Positions 46,655 to 58,078 of a stretch of 64,000 nt of DNA are shown piece by piece. This DNA comes from Haliotis asinina (taxonomy: Eukaryota > Mollusca > Gastropoda > Lepetellida > Haliotidae): assembly GCF_037392515.1 (NCBI RefSeq), contig NC_090295.1, forward strand, positions 20,538,001 through 20,602,000, read 5' to 3'. The translations under genes and the position numbers were made by a program. The first letter of the stretch is position 1. Each line of letters begins with the position of its first letter. The notes under the pieces are model-generated. The model was given only the letters and a program-made list of their open reading frames with translations. It searched no databases and was not told where the DNA came from.

Positions 46655-46800
46655 TGGGGACCCTTGAAGGTCCGGGTAGAATAGGCCTTCAGCAACCCAT
46701 GCTTGCCATGAAAGGTGACTATGCTTGTCGTAAGAGGCGGCTAACGGGATCGGGTGGTCAGACTCGCTGACTTGGTTGACACATGTCAGACCGCCACAAT
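46655..46800 (+). mobile_element. SINE family 2, 5' part
   Basis: GGTCCGGGTAGAATAGGCC, TTCAGCAACCCATGCTTG, AGAGGCGGCTAACGGGATCG, GGTGGTCAGACTCGCTGAC. It includes a small internal duplication of the ATGCTTGYC word. Confidence 0.75.
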
Positions 46801-47054
46801 CAGCAGCCTCAGATAACTGGCAGCTGAGCAGTACCAGTCACCGATTTGCACAATTCTGGAAAGGACGTGTTAACTAAATGGCGTCATTGAACTAATTATT
46901 GTGAACATAAGCGCTTTGAACTCATGGATTAAATATGTTTAAACGATTATCAAATTTGATCGAGCAACATTGCGAAGCGTACGTAAAATACTGTTTTAGG
47001 TCTTGGAAACATTTTACAGGTGTCTAATTATTTACACAAAACTGATGGTTTTGT

Positions 47055-47225
47055 TTGTTGTGTTGTGTAACGCCACACTCAGTAATTTTCCAGCTGTAAA
47101 GTGGCAGTCTGTAAATAATCGAGTCCGAACCGAACCGGACAATCCAGTGGTCAACAGCATGAACATTGATCTACCGAACTTGTACACGATGACGTGTCAA
47201 CCAAGTGGGTGGACCTGACCTCCCT
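47055..47225 (-). mobile_element. SINE family 2, minus strand
   Basis: Read on the minus strand: GGTTGACACGTCATCGTG, GATCAATGTTCATGCTGTTG, ACCACTGGATTGTCCGG, TTATTTACAGACTGCC and ACAGCTGGAAAATTACTGAG. Confidence 0.7.
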
Positions 47226-47473
47226 ATCCGTTATTTAATTCTTACAAGCATGGTTTGCTGCGGACCAGTTCTAACTCGTATCATCACCTGTTAAAATTTC
47301 AACTCCTAAAAGCACCTATGAGATTAGAGATGTCAACTATTTGCAATAAATAAGCTCCTGAGACTTGGCCGTTATGTTGTTGAAAAATGCCGATGCGACG
47401 TAAAACCTAACTCAACTATAAGCTTCTGGATTTTTCACTCAATCATACATTCAAATACAATTGACATCCCATT

Positions 47474-47479
47474 TTTATT
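47474..47479 (-). terminator. poly(A) signal of the esterase terminal exon
   Basis: AATAAA on the minus strand, about 21 bases past the TAG stop of the terminal exon. It shows that this exon is a true 3' end rather than an internal exon. No comparable signal directly follows the donors of the other esterase exons that I checked. Confidence 0.65.
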
Positions 47480-47500
47480 CGAAAACTGCGCGTGTTGCAG

Positions 47501-47696
47501 CTAACCGACAATGCTGGGGTGGTGCTTTGCAGCTTGTACGAGACGCGGCAGCGTCTGCGTCCACAAGGCGACTCTGTCCTTGTAAGGCTTGGACTTGACG
47601 GACATGTTGGCACTAAGAAGCAGATACTGTTCCCCTGGCTCCGTGAACTGGGGCCAAGTCTGGTGCAGTCCAAACCTTACAGCATTGTTGGGATCA
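47501..47696 (-). CDS. carboxylesterase terminal exon, the only one seen for five first exons
   Basis: Codes the last base of a split Gly codon, 64 residues and a TAG stop. It starts DPNNAVRFG and contains HQTWPQFT, EQYLLLS and DRVALW, the standard end of the cholinesterase/carboxylesterase fold (family pattern: FAKTGDPN, then WPxY, then QYLxL, then FW). The acceptor (TCTTCATTACAG|T) completes the phase-2 GG left by every upstream first exon, restoring GDPN. No transmembrane or GPI tail and no AChE tetramerisation helix. I searched the spaces between all five first exons for a second copy of this exon and found none, so it is the candidate shared constant exon. Joined to G1 it gives a 578-residue precursor. 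Confidence 0.85.
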
Positions 47697-48178
47697 CTGT
47701 AATGAAGAGACAATGATTATCAGCTCACTTAAAGTACTTCACAACTTGCAGGTGAGCCACATAACTTTTGCGTTATATCACTTGAAATGACACGAGAGCC
47801 TGAAGTAAAAATCTGAAAAGTGAAACAAGATAGGTCATTTTGATCGTTGTAGCATTCTCCTAGAGTCATGATTTGGGCCGGAATTGAACTTATGCCAGTC
47901 TTGGACCAATGTGCTTCCAGAATGTGGGTCAAGGATGAGGACATGGGGTCACAGCTCAGCGTTACATTGACCAAGCCATCAGATCCCACGTTGTTCCATT
48001 ATTCCCCCACGTCACCGACGCTCGTCCACATGCTGAAAGAGGTAACCTGGACTTTCTTCAACAACACAACAGTATTTGTATTCTATGCTGTTAAAAATAA
48101 GTACATACATACTTTATGCTAGACTTGCATTTCTTTTACTTGAGAGTTTACGGAAAGTTTAGCACATTCTGCAAGTCT

Positions 48179-48530
48179 ATGACAGGCAGGCGTCAAGGTG
48201 TTGGAAGGTTAACAGCATGGTGAAGAAGACGCATGTAACAATCACGTCACAAAGATTCTTTCTCGAGGGTTATTTCATGTGCCAGTCACCCGCTGTGGTT
48301 GTATGAATAGTTGGAGATATACAAGATACACTTATAACCTCTACTTACTCAATCTCAACCTAAACTACAATGTGAAACATCTGACAGGACCTCCTTGGAA
48401 AGACTTGTCCTATCATGATGAAGAAAGACACTGAATCGAGGTAACAGATATGGTTTCAAAGTTTCACCAACGATGACCTTGAAAACAAACACAAACGTAG
48501 AAAAACGTTCTTTGGGAAGCTGACTGAGAG
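48179..48530 (-). pseudogene. relic of a B-type esterase first exon and promoter
   Basis: Read on the minus strand the sequence still gives a signal-peptide-like VFFTMLLTFQHL, matching IFTLLLTFQHL of the B-type genes, and the upstream part matches their promoter (GGTTATTTCATGTG for GGTTATTTTATATG, then TTGTATGAATAGTTGGAG). Similarity continues further upstream (CTGACAGGACCTCC, TTCTTTGGGAAGC). The catalytic body and donor are gone and the start codon is lost. It lies between the terminal exon and G1, where an additional B-type unit would be expected. Confidence 0.6.
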
Positions 48531-49017
48531 ATCACCTGAAGGAAGTGGATTCATAAATAAACCCACACCTGTTCCTGTAAATATTTCACTCCATGCAGGT
48601 GAGCTGCTATTCTCGTATTATGTCAGGCATCCCATTTCGTGATTTGCAGAGAGGCCTACTGTGTAATTATCAAACATATCTCAAAAACTATTCACTACCC
48701 CAAAACATGCAGCAAACACATTGCGATACAAATCCATGGTTGGTTAATATCACCACTCTGACACGATGGTGTCTGCGATCAAATTAGATGTGCTCACTAA
48801 GGGCAACGTTTTGCGCTCCACGGATCACCTCGTGGTCATTCCTGGTTTGTTGTCCACAACAAACTTTGCTGGCTGTTAGAGGCATCCTGATTGCTCAGAT
48901 GGAATGACTTAATAACTTAGATGTTTCGAAAAATTAACATTGGAAAAATGACAGAATTGTTTCACATATTACCTTCAACATATTATAGACAGAGTGAGTC
49001 AGTCAGTATGGTTTGAA

Positions 49018-49115
49018 CATTATTATCGCAGGGGCCACTCACTGTACTCATGTGGGGAATCGAACCATGGTCTCCGGATTCGGAGTGAAGTCATAACCAC
49101 AAGGCTACCCAAAGG
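49018..49115 (-). mobile_element. SINE family 1 fragment, minus strand
   Basis: On the minus strand: GGGTAGCCTTGTGG, CGGAGACCATGGTTCGATTCCCC and ACATGAGTACAGTGAGTGG. It lies in the G1 intron. Confidence 0.75.
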
Positions 49116-49396
49116 ACCTTATTTTGGACTGGGTCCAGCGAGTTATCATAGACAAATGTTAATAAGTGAATAGCGCCAATTTACTAACGGGACTTGCCTA
49201 CCTTTGAAAAACATCCATTCAATTTTACTCCATTCTGTTGCAAACTCGAATATGAACCGGCTGGAATATTGCCGAGTTGGGCAGGTTAACAAACAACGTA
49301 TTTGCACTCTGATATCCTACCATTTTGACACCATCAAGTTAAAATAGGTCATCGCAATGCCTACATTCTTTCATGAAGGATATATGGTGAACATAC

Positions 49397-50937
49397 CCAT
49401 TTCTCGCAAAACCTGTCAGCAGTCCCATCACTGTGTGTGCCAACTCCTTTTCCGATAGATCTGGATGGGATGTACCGTTGGGAAAAAGTGCTGCCAAAGG
49501 AGCCATGATAGCTTCGGTGAGACCAAAAGTGTACATGAGGTCTTGGCCATGATCCGCCCCCTTGGCCTGAACGCTTATAAACGATGGGATGTGGTCAAAC
49601 ACATACATGTAGGTCTTCTTCCCCGTTTTCAAGCTGCTCGTCAGCTTTGCATGTGCCCTGGCGAAGAGCGTCACCGGGGCAACCATTCCAGCATCACCGA
49701 ATGTGTTCATTACTGCCTGAAGAGCTACGGTATGACCTTGAGAGGGGGCATACACCTTAGCCACAGCCTGTCTCATGTCAATGGAAGATGCTCCAAAATA
49801 TAGCTGCAGAACTTCTGGGGTGAAGGTGTTCCTGTAGAAAGTCTTGTTCTGAACCGATGAGGAAAACGACGAGTGATAGTGATCATCAGCAGCCTTTGCA
49901 ATTGCCTTATAGATTCCTCCTTCGTTGCTTACCACGGACACCATGCAATCCAGAGTTTGAAGTCCTGCCTGCTTTAGGTAACCTGAAGAGTTCATTAGGA
50001 CGAGCGGATCATCTTTGACAAATATCCCATCAATAGTAGGTACAAAATAGAACTCGACTAATGCTGTGACGGGTACATTTCCCATTGGCCATGATGCTGC
50101 AGTCAACCTCTTGGCAGGCACGGACCTCAGACAGGCGATCATGGATGCTGAATCACTGTGGGAGGAACAGTTTACTTTCTGAGCCAGTTGTCGTGTATAT
50201 TTCAAAGGGTTCCTTGTATAAGCCCAAGAGGATGAGGCAGACCCACTCTGCATGATTATCCTCTGGAACAAACCCTTGGACCCTGGGTACAAGGCCTGGA
50301 ATGCCACACTAGCGGATCCTGCTGATTCTCCCATGAGAGTAATGCTGTTGATGTCCCCGCCAAAAGATGCAATGTTTTTCTTCACCCATTGCAGAGCAAG
50401 ATGTTGGTCCCAGAGGCCATAGTTTCCCGCTGACACATCGTCCTCTGTGCTGAGGAACCCGAGCGGCCCCAAACGATATTGGATGGTCACCACTATGACC
50501 TGTCCATGGGCGACAATTGATGAAGGGTCAAAAGAGAAAGCATCTCCTGTAACGAATGCCCCTCCATGTATCCAGACAATGACAGGAATGTTCGTGGTTT
50601 GAGTAACTGAGACCGGAGTGAATACATTCAGCGTTAAGCAATCCTCGTCTCCAGTAGCACCATGTCCACCAAACGCTTTGAGAGTTTGGAGGCATGCTGG
50701 ACCATACTTGTTGGTTTTGAAGGTGTGTTTAAACCCAGGATGTGGCTGTGGTCGCTTGAACCGTTTTTTCCCAGTAGGCGGAACTGCGAAGGGGATTCCT
50801 AAAAATGCATGGTAAGGTGTCCAGTCCTCAGTGACATTCGTGATCCCCTCAACTATACCCCAAGGGGTGTCGACAATGGGTTGAGCATTGAGGTGTTGCA
50901 AGATAAACAGAAAGGTGGAGACTCCGATGAGAACCAT
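49397..50937 (-). CDS. carboxylesterase G1, type A first exon
   Basis: Secreted serine esterase of the cholinesterase family. I start at the inner Met (50937), which gives a compact signal peptide (MVLIGVSTFLFILQHLNA) and aligns with the only start of the B-type copies. An in-frame Met 34 codons upstream (51039) lies in sequence homologous to the B-type promoter. Numbering from the inner Met: oxyanion-hole HGGA at 124-127, nucleophile Ser205 in GESAGS, acid Glu339 in SNEGG, His463 in DHGQDLMYTFG. Cys82-Cys100 and Cys257-Cys269 fit the conserved disulphides. No Trp in the choline-binding loop, so a carboxylesterase rather than acetylcholinesterase. Donor AATGG|GTATGT, phase 2, 1.7 kb before the terminal exon. 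Substrate unknown. Confidence 0.9.
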
Positions 50938-51039
50938 TGCTGTTTTGGGGAAATGCCATACCCTAGAAGCCTGTAAGCTTATATTATGTAACAACCACGT
51001 GACTTGTGCAATCGCTATCATAGTATAAATAGCTTTCAA

Positions 51040-51820
51040 GATTCAAGATACCCTAGTTAACTCCTCTTTATCTGCAATGAAAATCGGCCAGACGCTTTTA
51101 CCTTTAGAAATTTTCACAAATGATAGCTTGGATTCAATCCGCTTTGATGCCTGTTTATGGTATTTTCTTGACTCGAACTTCAAATGTCCTGTCCACTCGT
51201 TTCGAAAACGAATCAGACTCGACGCTGATTAGCTGATGAAGCACTTTGGACAAAACTCAGGAGAGGCACAGTAGGAACAACTGCGTACTAACAACCTGGT
51301 CATTTGATCACCTGAACAGAGTCGATTATTATCATTCCACGGACAATCAAGTATTATTCTTGCAAAGTGTGATATTACACAAAAGAAAACACTGGCTTAA
51401 CACAATGTCTGCTGTAAATCCGTGTGACAACATAGACGTCAGGATCCCCTAAACACGTTTTTCGTTCTGCGAACCATGATTTTGTTTTGCCCATTTTCAT
51501 CAAAGTTTGAATGCAATAACTAGGAGGGAAATGGAGACTTTTCTCATGGAATGGGCCATACATGTGACTGCACATCGATCATATTAAAAGAAGTGGGGTG
51601 TGCATGACTTCATTCCGTGCTGCTTCCATTGTCGTTTGTCCAGAGCAATCAACCCTTCAAAGAGGAAGAATGCTTCTTAGGAATTTCTGGTCCATAGTTG
51701 ATTATGAACAGACTGTAAAACTGCAAATTGGTGCATCGCACTATAATCTTACAGACAAAATATTTGCTTAGCCTCTTTCTAACATATCAACGCATTTCAA
51801 AGAATATTTTAGATACCTAC
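51040..51820 (-). promoter_or_regulatory. A-type upstream region, copy 1
   Basis: Lies between the donor of B-type G2 and the extended start of A-type G1. The same sequence recurs at 57296-58078 and 59722-60447. It has no terminal-exon homology and no poly(A) signal after the G2 donor. It presumably holds the G1 promoter and the start of the G2 intron. The third copy lacks about 60 bases present here (around 51197-51260). Confidence 0.6.
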
Positions 51821-53361
51821 CCATGTCTTGCGAAATCTGTCAGCAGCCTCATCATCGTATGTGCAAGCTCCTTTTCAGACTGGTTTGGAACTGTTACATT
51901 GTTTTGGAACAGGTCTTCTATAGTCGCCACGAAGGCTTTGTTCAGACCAAATGTGTACATGAGGTCCTCACCATGATCCACCTCCTTCCCATGACCAACA
52001 ATAAAGGATGGGATGTGGTCAAACACATACATGTAGGTCTTCTTCCCTGTTTTCAAGCTGCTCGTCAGTTTTGCATGTTCCCTGGCAAAGTGGGTCGCGG
52101 GGACAACCATTCCAGCGTCACCAAGAGTGTTCATTACTGCCTGAAGAGTAACGGTATGGCTTGGAGAGGGGACATACACCTTAGCCACTGCCTGTGTCAT
52201 GTCAGAAGAAGATGCTCCGAAGTATACCTGCAGAAGCTCTGGGATGAAGGTGTTCCTGTAGAATGCCCTGTTCTGAACTGATGACTGTAATGAAGTGTGG
52301 AACTGATCACCAGCTGGTTTTGCGAGGCTCTTAAAGATTCCCCCTTCGTTGCTTACCACGGACACCATGCAGTCAAGATTTTGAAATCCTGCCTGCTTTA
52401 GGTAAGTTTCGGAGTTCATTAGTGTCAACGGATCGTCTCTGACAAACACCCCGTCAACAGTAGGTACAAAATAGAACTCGACTAATGCTGTGACGGGTAC
52501 ATTTCCCATTGGCCATGATGCTGCAGTCAACCTCTTGGCAGGCACGGACCTCAGACAGGCGATCATGGATGCTGAATCACTGTGGGAGGAACAGTTTACT
52601 TTCTGAGCCAGTTGTCGTGTATATTTCAAAGGGTTCCTTGTGTGAGCCCAAGAGGATGAGGCAGACCCACTCTGCATGATTATCCTCTGGAACAAACCCT
52701 TGGACCCTGGGTACAAGGCCTGGAATGCCACACTAGCGGATCCTGCTGATTCTCCCATAAGAGTAATGCTGTTGATGTCCCCGCCAAAAGATGCAATGTT
52801 TTTCTTCACCCATTGCAGAGCAAGATGTTGGTCCCAGAGGCCATAGTTTCCCGCTGACGCATCGTCCTCAGTGCTGAGGAACCCGAGCGGCCCCAAACGA
52901 TATTGGATGGTCACCACTATGACCTGTCCATGGGCGACAATCGATGAAGGGTCATAGGTGAAAGCGTTCCCTTGAATGAATCCCCCTCCATGTATCCAGA
53001 CAATTACAGGGATTTTCGTGGTTTGAGTAACTGAAGCTGGAGTGAATACATTGAGGGTCAAACAATCCTCGTCCCCAGTAGCAATACTATTACCAGAAGA
53101 CGTGATTCTCTGAAGGCACGCTGGACCATATTTGTTGGCTTTGAAGGTGTGCTTAAACTCAGGATGTGGCTGTGGTCGCTTAAACCGTTTGTTCCCAGTA
53201 GGCGGAACTGCGAAGGGGATTCCTAAAAATGCATGATAAGATGTCCAGTCTTCCGTGACGTTCGTGATCCCCTCAACTACACCACAAGGGGCATCGATGA
53301 CAGGCAGGGCGTTAAGGTGTTGGAAGGTTAACAGCAAGGTAAAGATCCCGATGACAAACAT
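51821..53361 (-). CDS. carboxylesterase G2, type B first exon
   Basis: A 513-codon exon with signal peptide MFVIGIFTLLLTFQHLNA, HGGG oxyanion loop (124-127), Ser205 (GESAGS), Glu339 (SNEGG) and His463 (VDHGEDLMYTFG). It differs from type A mainly in the gorge-rim Cys82-Cys100 loop (RITSSGNSIATG) and in the whole C-terminal half (for example FVRDDPLTLM and FIVGHGKEVDHGED). The segment from SSIVAHGQ to FYFVPT is almost identical to type A. The donor CATGG|GTAGGT leaves the same phase 2 as G1, and unspliced RNA would stop at once because TAG overlaps the donor. No terminal exon lies between it and G1, so it needs the one at 47501-47696 or none. Confidence 0.9.
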
Positions 53362-53397
53362 TCTGGCAGTTTTAGGAACAACTAGACTCGCGGGTTA

Positions 53398-53404
53398 TTT
53401 TATA
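53398..53404 (-). promoter_or_regulatory. TATA box of G2
   Basis: TATAAAA on the minus strand, 37 bases before the ATG, conserved in G5. It implies a very short 5' leader and that G2 has its own promoter. A second AT-rich word (CTATTTATAC), also present in type A copies, lies about 30 bases farther upstream. Confidence 0.55.
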
Positions 53405-54060
53405 TGTCAGTAACTGGTTGTATAAATAGCTGAAGATAACCTCAACCTTATCTGTATTGTAACATGTACCAGACACAATGGACAATTCACATGTTCACAA
53501 ATGATAGTGACTTGGGATTAAAGTCCCTCTGATCCCACTTGATGTAAATTTTCCAAACCGAGACCTTGAAAGGATGTAATCACTCCTACCGAGAAGCAAT
53601 AAACCTGATTGATCAGAAAGATCAACTGACGGGACCTCCTTACCTACGAAAGTGCTATCATGCTGATAAAGGTATTGAGTTGAAGAAACTCACTTGCTTT
53701 AAATCAGCAACGACTAAGCAAAACATTTTTCACATTCAGAAATACATTCTTTGGGAAGCAGATTGACTGTTGCCTACTGTTGCTGTAGCCAGTGACATAA
53801 GACGCCATTCTGCAAGAGATGTATTTATGCTCACACTATTGTTCACTGGCTTGGTAACCAGGCCTTTTCTATTTCATGCTTTGTTGTGTGTTGTTTCCAT
53901 CCAATCCTCCCACTCCCACTGGTTCATTCGTAATCATGTTCATTCCTGCAAAGGGCCACCAATCGCGGTTGTGATGGGCATGGGTTTTTAAAACTCAATG
54001 TGGGATCGTTTCAGAAATCTGTTGAAGGTGTAAAACACATGTTGAAAAGAAAAGAGAACG

Positions 54061-54215
54061 TGAGTTTAGTTTTGCGGCGCTTTTAGCAATAGGGAAAAAA
54101 TACCACAGCAGGGGACACCAAAAATGGGCTACACATTGTGTCCATGTGGGGAATTGATCTCGTGTCTTCGGTGTAACGAGCGAACGTATTAAACGCAAGT
54201 TACTCAACCGCCCTT
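54061..54215 (-). mobile_element. SINE family 1, minus strand, in spacer copy 1
   Basis: Minus strand: GGGCGGTTGAGTAACTTGC head, CGAGATCAATTCCCCACATGG, TAGCCCATTTTTGGTGTCCCC and AAAGCGCCGCAAAACTAAACTCA tail. Confidence 0.85.
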
Positions 54216-54360
54216 CAACAGCAAAGAGACATGCAGACGAACACATCTAGAATAAGATTGAAAGATTGTTTTCGAAATCGTGCAGTCTTGTAAAGGCCAT
54301 ATATTTTGTAATAATGGATTCAGCAGTCTAAGAGTGCCATCCCATATTTACTCCATATAG

Positions 54361-54605
54361 ATGTTACACTTGAAGATCCGGGTTAAAACTGATCTTCAGT
54401 AACCCATGCTTGTCATTAGAGGCGACTAGCAGGATCGGGTGGTCAGGCTTACTGCCTTGGCTGACACATGTCATCGTGTCTCAGTAGAGTAGATCGATGC
54501 TCGTATCGTTGATTACTGGATAGTCTGGTCCAGGCTAAATTATTTACAGACCTCCGAAATGTAGCTGGAATATTGCGGTGGGCAGCATACAACTAAACTC
54601 CCTCA
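54361..54605 (+). mobile_element. SINE family 2, full length, in spacer copy 1
   Basis: GATCCGGGTTAAAACTGATC, TTCAGTAACCCATGCTTGTC, AGAGGCGACTAGCAGGATCG, GTCTCAGTAGAGTAGATCG, GATTACTGGATAGTCTGGTCC and TAGCTGGAATATTGCGGTGG with a CTCCCTCAC end. Confidence 0.88.
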
Positions 54606-55652
54606 CAACATACAGGTTTGTATGAGGAATTTGGGAACCATCACATGTCAATCTTTTCAGACACATCTGACACTTTCGATTTTCATTTCATCAAGTTCGC
54701 CCTTCGGTGCAAAAAGTATGACAATTAATTTGCTAGGTTCACAGCCACTTTGCGTCCTAAAGTTGAGCCAAAAAGAGCTATACCTACACTCATACTGAAA
54801 GGTGTTCCATTAGGATGTCACATTTTTTTGTTTCACGGTATTGTATGAAAACACGCTCCTAAATCCAAAATAGGGGCGGTGAGGTGGTCTAACACTTGAA
54901 AATCAAGACCAAGACCTCATTTTCTTTCAATTGTCAGGTGTTGTTAGTACCGCCCTGAGGGAATCTGCGGCATCTTCCTGGATAAGAAGGCTAACGTTAC
55001 CTGTGACAGTAGTCATATGAGATGAGTTCTGATCGTTCAGTCTGTCTTTTCATGTGTTCTAAAACAATCTATTGTTAAAACGGTTTTTCCTCTCACCTAT
55101 AAGCATCGGGATCTGTGGACGTCTACACTGTAGTAAGTCCAAATTCCAAATTATCTAACTGGATTTCCTAGTTCATTGATTACTGTTCTGTCTGTTCATA
55201 GGCCACTATGGCAGAGGGACTGGTGAGCATTAACATGCCAAAGATACTTTCAATTTGCCGCAAATCTTGCGAATGGCCAGAGCTACCGGTTAAACAGGAT
55301 ATGCTTACCTCTTTCTCTGAAACACCTGTCTTTCTCGAAATCATATCTGATCTTCATCGAGACAATGAAATAGTTTTCACAGCCATTCTGTCTTTACACC
55401 AATTTGATTCATAAGTAATCAAGACTTGGTATTCTTTGCAATTGACGCTGTATGTTCAATTCAAATTACTTGGACTGTCACTCATAACGAGCTTTCACTA
55501 CTCTGCTCTTGTGTGAACAGGCTGGATAACTACAGAATAGGGCAGTCTAACAAACACACTTTATCACACCTCATTCTACCATTTTGACACAATCAAGCTG
55601 AAATAGTCACCACATATCCAATTTTCTTACAACGAATATTTAGTGAACATAC

Positions 55653-57193
55653 CCATGTCTTGCAAAATCTGTCAGCAGTCCCATTAATGTATGTGCAAGT
55701 TCCTTTTCGGATTGGTCTGGTTCTGTTGTACTGTTGGGGAATGTTTTCGCCATAGCAGCCAAGTAGGCTCTGTTGAGACCAAACGTATATATGAGATCAT
55801 CACCATGATTCATTCCCTTCCCATGACCAACGACAAAGGATGGGACGTGGTCAAACACGTACATGTAGGTCTTCTTCCCTGTTTTCAAGCTGTTCGTCAG
55901 CTTAGCATGTTCCCTGGCGAAGAGTGTCACTGGTGCAACCATTCCAGCATCACCGAAAGTGTTCATTACTACCTGAAAAACTACGGTATGACCTTGAGAG
56001 GGGGCATACACTTTAGCCACAGCCTGTCTCATGTCAGTGGAAGATGCTCCAAAATATAGCTGCAGAACCTCTGGGATGAAGGTGTTCCTGTAGAAAGTCT
56101 TGTTCTGGACCGATGAGGAAAACGACGAGTGGTAGTGATTATCAGCAGCCTTTGCAATTGCCTTATAGATTCCTCCTTCATTGCTTACCACGGACACCAT
56201 GCAATCCAGAGTTTAAAGTCCTGCCTGCCTCAGGTACCCTGGAGAGTTCATTAGGACGAACGGATCATCTTTGACAAATATCCCATCAACAGTAGGTACA
56301 AAACGGAACTCGGCTAATGCTGTGACGGGTTCTTTTCCCATTGGCCATGATGCTGCAGTCAACCTCTTGGCAGGCACGGACCTCAGGCAGGCGATCATGG
56401 ATGCTGAATCACTGTGGGAGGAACAGTTTACTTTCTGAGCCAGTTGTCGTGTATATTTCAAAGGGTTCCTTGTGTGAGCCCAAGAGGATGAGGCAGACCC
56501 ACTCTGCATGATTATTCTCTGGAACAAACCCTTGGACCCTGGGTACAAGGCCTGGAATGCCACACTAGCGGATCCTGCTGATTCTCCCATGAGAGTAATA
56601 CTGTTGATGTCCCCGCCAAAAGATGCAATGTTTTTCTTCACCCATTGTAGAGCAAGATGTTGGTCCCAGAGGCCATAGTTTCCCGCTGACGCATCGTCCT
56701 CAGTGCTGAGGAACCCGAGCGGCCCCAAACGATATTGGATGGTCACCACTATGACCTGTCCATGGGCGACAATTGATGAAGGGTCAAAAGAGAAAGCATC
56801 TCCTGTAACGAATGCCCCTCCATGTATCCAGACAATGACAGGAATGTTCGTGGTTTGAGTAACTGAGACCGGAGTGAATACATTCAGCGTTAAGCAATCC
56901 TCGTCTCCAGTAGCACCATGTCCACCAAACGCTTTGAGAGTTTGGAGGCATGCTGGACCATATTTGTTGGTTTTGAAGGTGTGTTTAAACCCAGGATGTG
57001 GCTGTGGTCGCTTGAACCGTTTTTTCCCAGTAGGCGGAACTGCGAAGGGGATTCCTAAAAATGCATGGTAAGGTGTCCAGTCCTCGGTGACATTCGTGAT
57101 CCCCTCAACTATACCCCAAGAGGTGTCGACAATGGGTTGAGCATTGACGTGTTGCAAGATAAACAGAAAGGTGGAGACTCCGATGAGAACCAT
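55653..57193 (-). pseudogene. carboxylesterase G3, type A first exon with one nonsense codon
   Basis: Closely matches G1 from the signal peptide to the donor (CATGG|GTATGT), but the codon after QAGL is TAA (minus strand 56215-56213) where G1 has CAA. Translation would stop after residue 326 from the inner Met, keeping Ser205 but losing Glu339 and His463, so the product should be inactive. The rest of the frame beyond the stop is fully open and conserved. A single lesion points to a very recent loss, a null allele still polymorphic, or a sequencing error. As elsewhere, no terminal exon lies directly downstream. It is a host gene copy, not a mobile element. Confidence 0.85.
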
Positions 57194-57295
57194 TGCTGTT
57201 TTGGGGAAATGCCATACCCTAGAAGCCTGTAAGCTTATATTATGTAACAACCACGTGAGTTGTGCAATTGCTATCATAGGATAAATAGCTTTCAA

Positions 57296-58078
57296 GATTC
57301 AAGATACCCTAGTTAACTCCTCTTTATCTGCAATGAACATCTGCCAGACACTTTTACCTTTAGAAATGTTCAGAAATGAGCTTGGATTTAATCCTCTTTG
57401 ATGCCTGTTTATGGTATTTTCTTGACTCGAACTTCAAATGTCCTGTCCACTCGTTTCGAAAACGAATCAGACTCGACGCTGATTAGCTGATGAAACACTT
57501 CGGACAAAACTCAGGAGAGGCACAGTAGGAACGACAGCGTGCTAAGAATCTGGTCATTTGATCACCTGAACAGAGTCGATTATTATCATTCCACGGACAA
57601 TCAAGTATTATTATAGTAAAGTGTGATGCTACACAAAAGAAAACACTGGCTTAACACAATGTCTGATGTAAATCCGTGTGACAACATAGACGTCAGGATC
57701 CCCTAAACACCTTTTTCGTTCTGCGAAGACTGCTTTTCTTGCCCATTTTCATCTAAGTGTCAGTACAATAAGTATAACTAGAAGGGAAATGGAGACATTT
57801 CTCATGGAATGGGCCATACATCTGACTGCACATTGATCACATTAAAAGAAGTGGGGTGTGCATAACTTCATTCCGTGCTGCTTCCATTGTCATTTGTCCA
57901 GAGCAATCAACCCTTCAAAGAGGAAGAATGCTTCTTAGGAATTTCTGGTCCATAGTTGATTATGAACAGACTGTAAAACTGCAAATTGGTGCATCGCACA
58001 ATAATCTTACAGACAAAATATTTGCTTAGTCTCTTTCTAACATACCAACGCATTTCACAGAATATCTGAGATACCTAC
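57296..58078 (-). promoter_or_regulatory. A-type upstream region, copy 2
   Basis: Collinear with 51040-51820, with the same CAGGAGAGGCACAGTAGGAAC and CTTCTTAGGAATTTCTGGTCC blocks. It should contain the G3 promoter and the start of the G4 intron. Confidence 0.6.

Larger units (their letters stand above)
53405..55418. repeat. 2-kb spacer, copy 1 (duplicated at 62032-64000)
   Basis: Collinear with 62032-64000 with scattered substitutions and small indels. It contains one family 1 SINE (minus) and one family 2 SINE (plus), both shared with copy 2 and so older than the duplication. Two small plus-strand frames are present: the one at 53770-53991 is open in both copies but differs mostly by amino-acid-changing bases, and the one at 55208-55414 is broken in copy 2, so neither is called a gene. 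Confidence 0.9.

Noticed and set aside
55208-55414. A 68-residue plus-strand frame in spacer copy 1
   Set aside because: The frame is broken in spacer copy 2 and has no recognisable motif.
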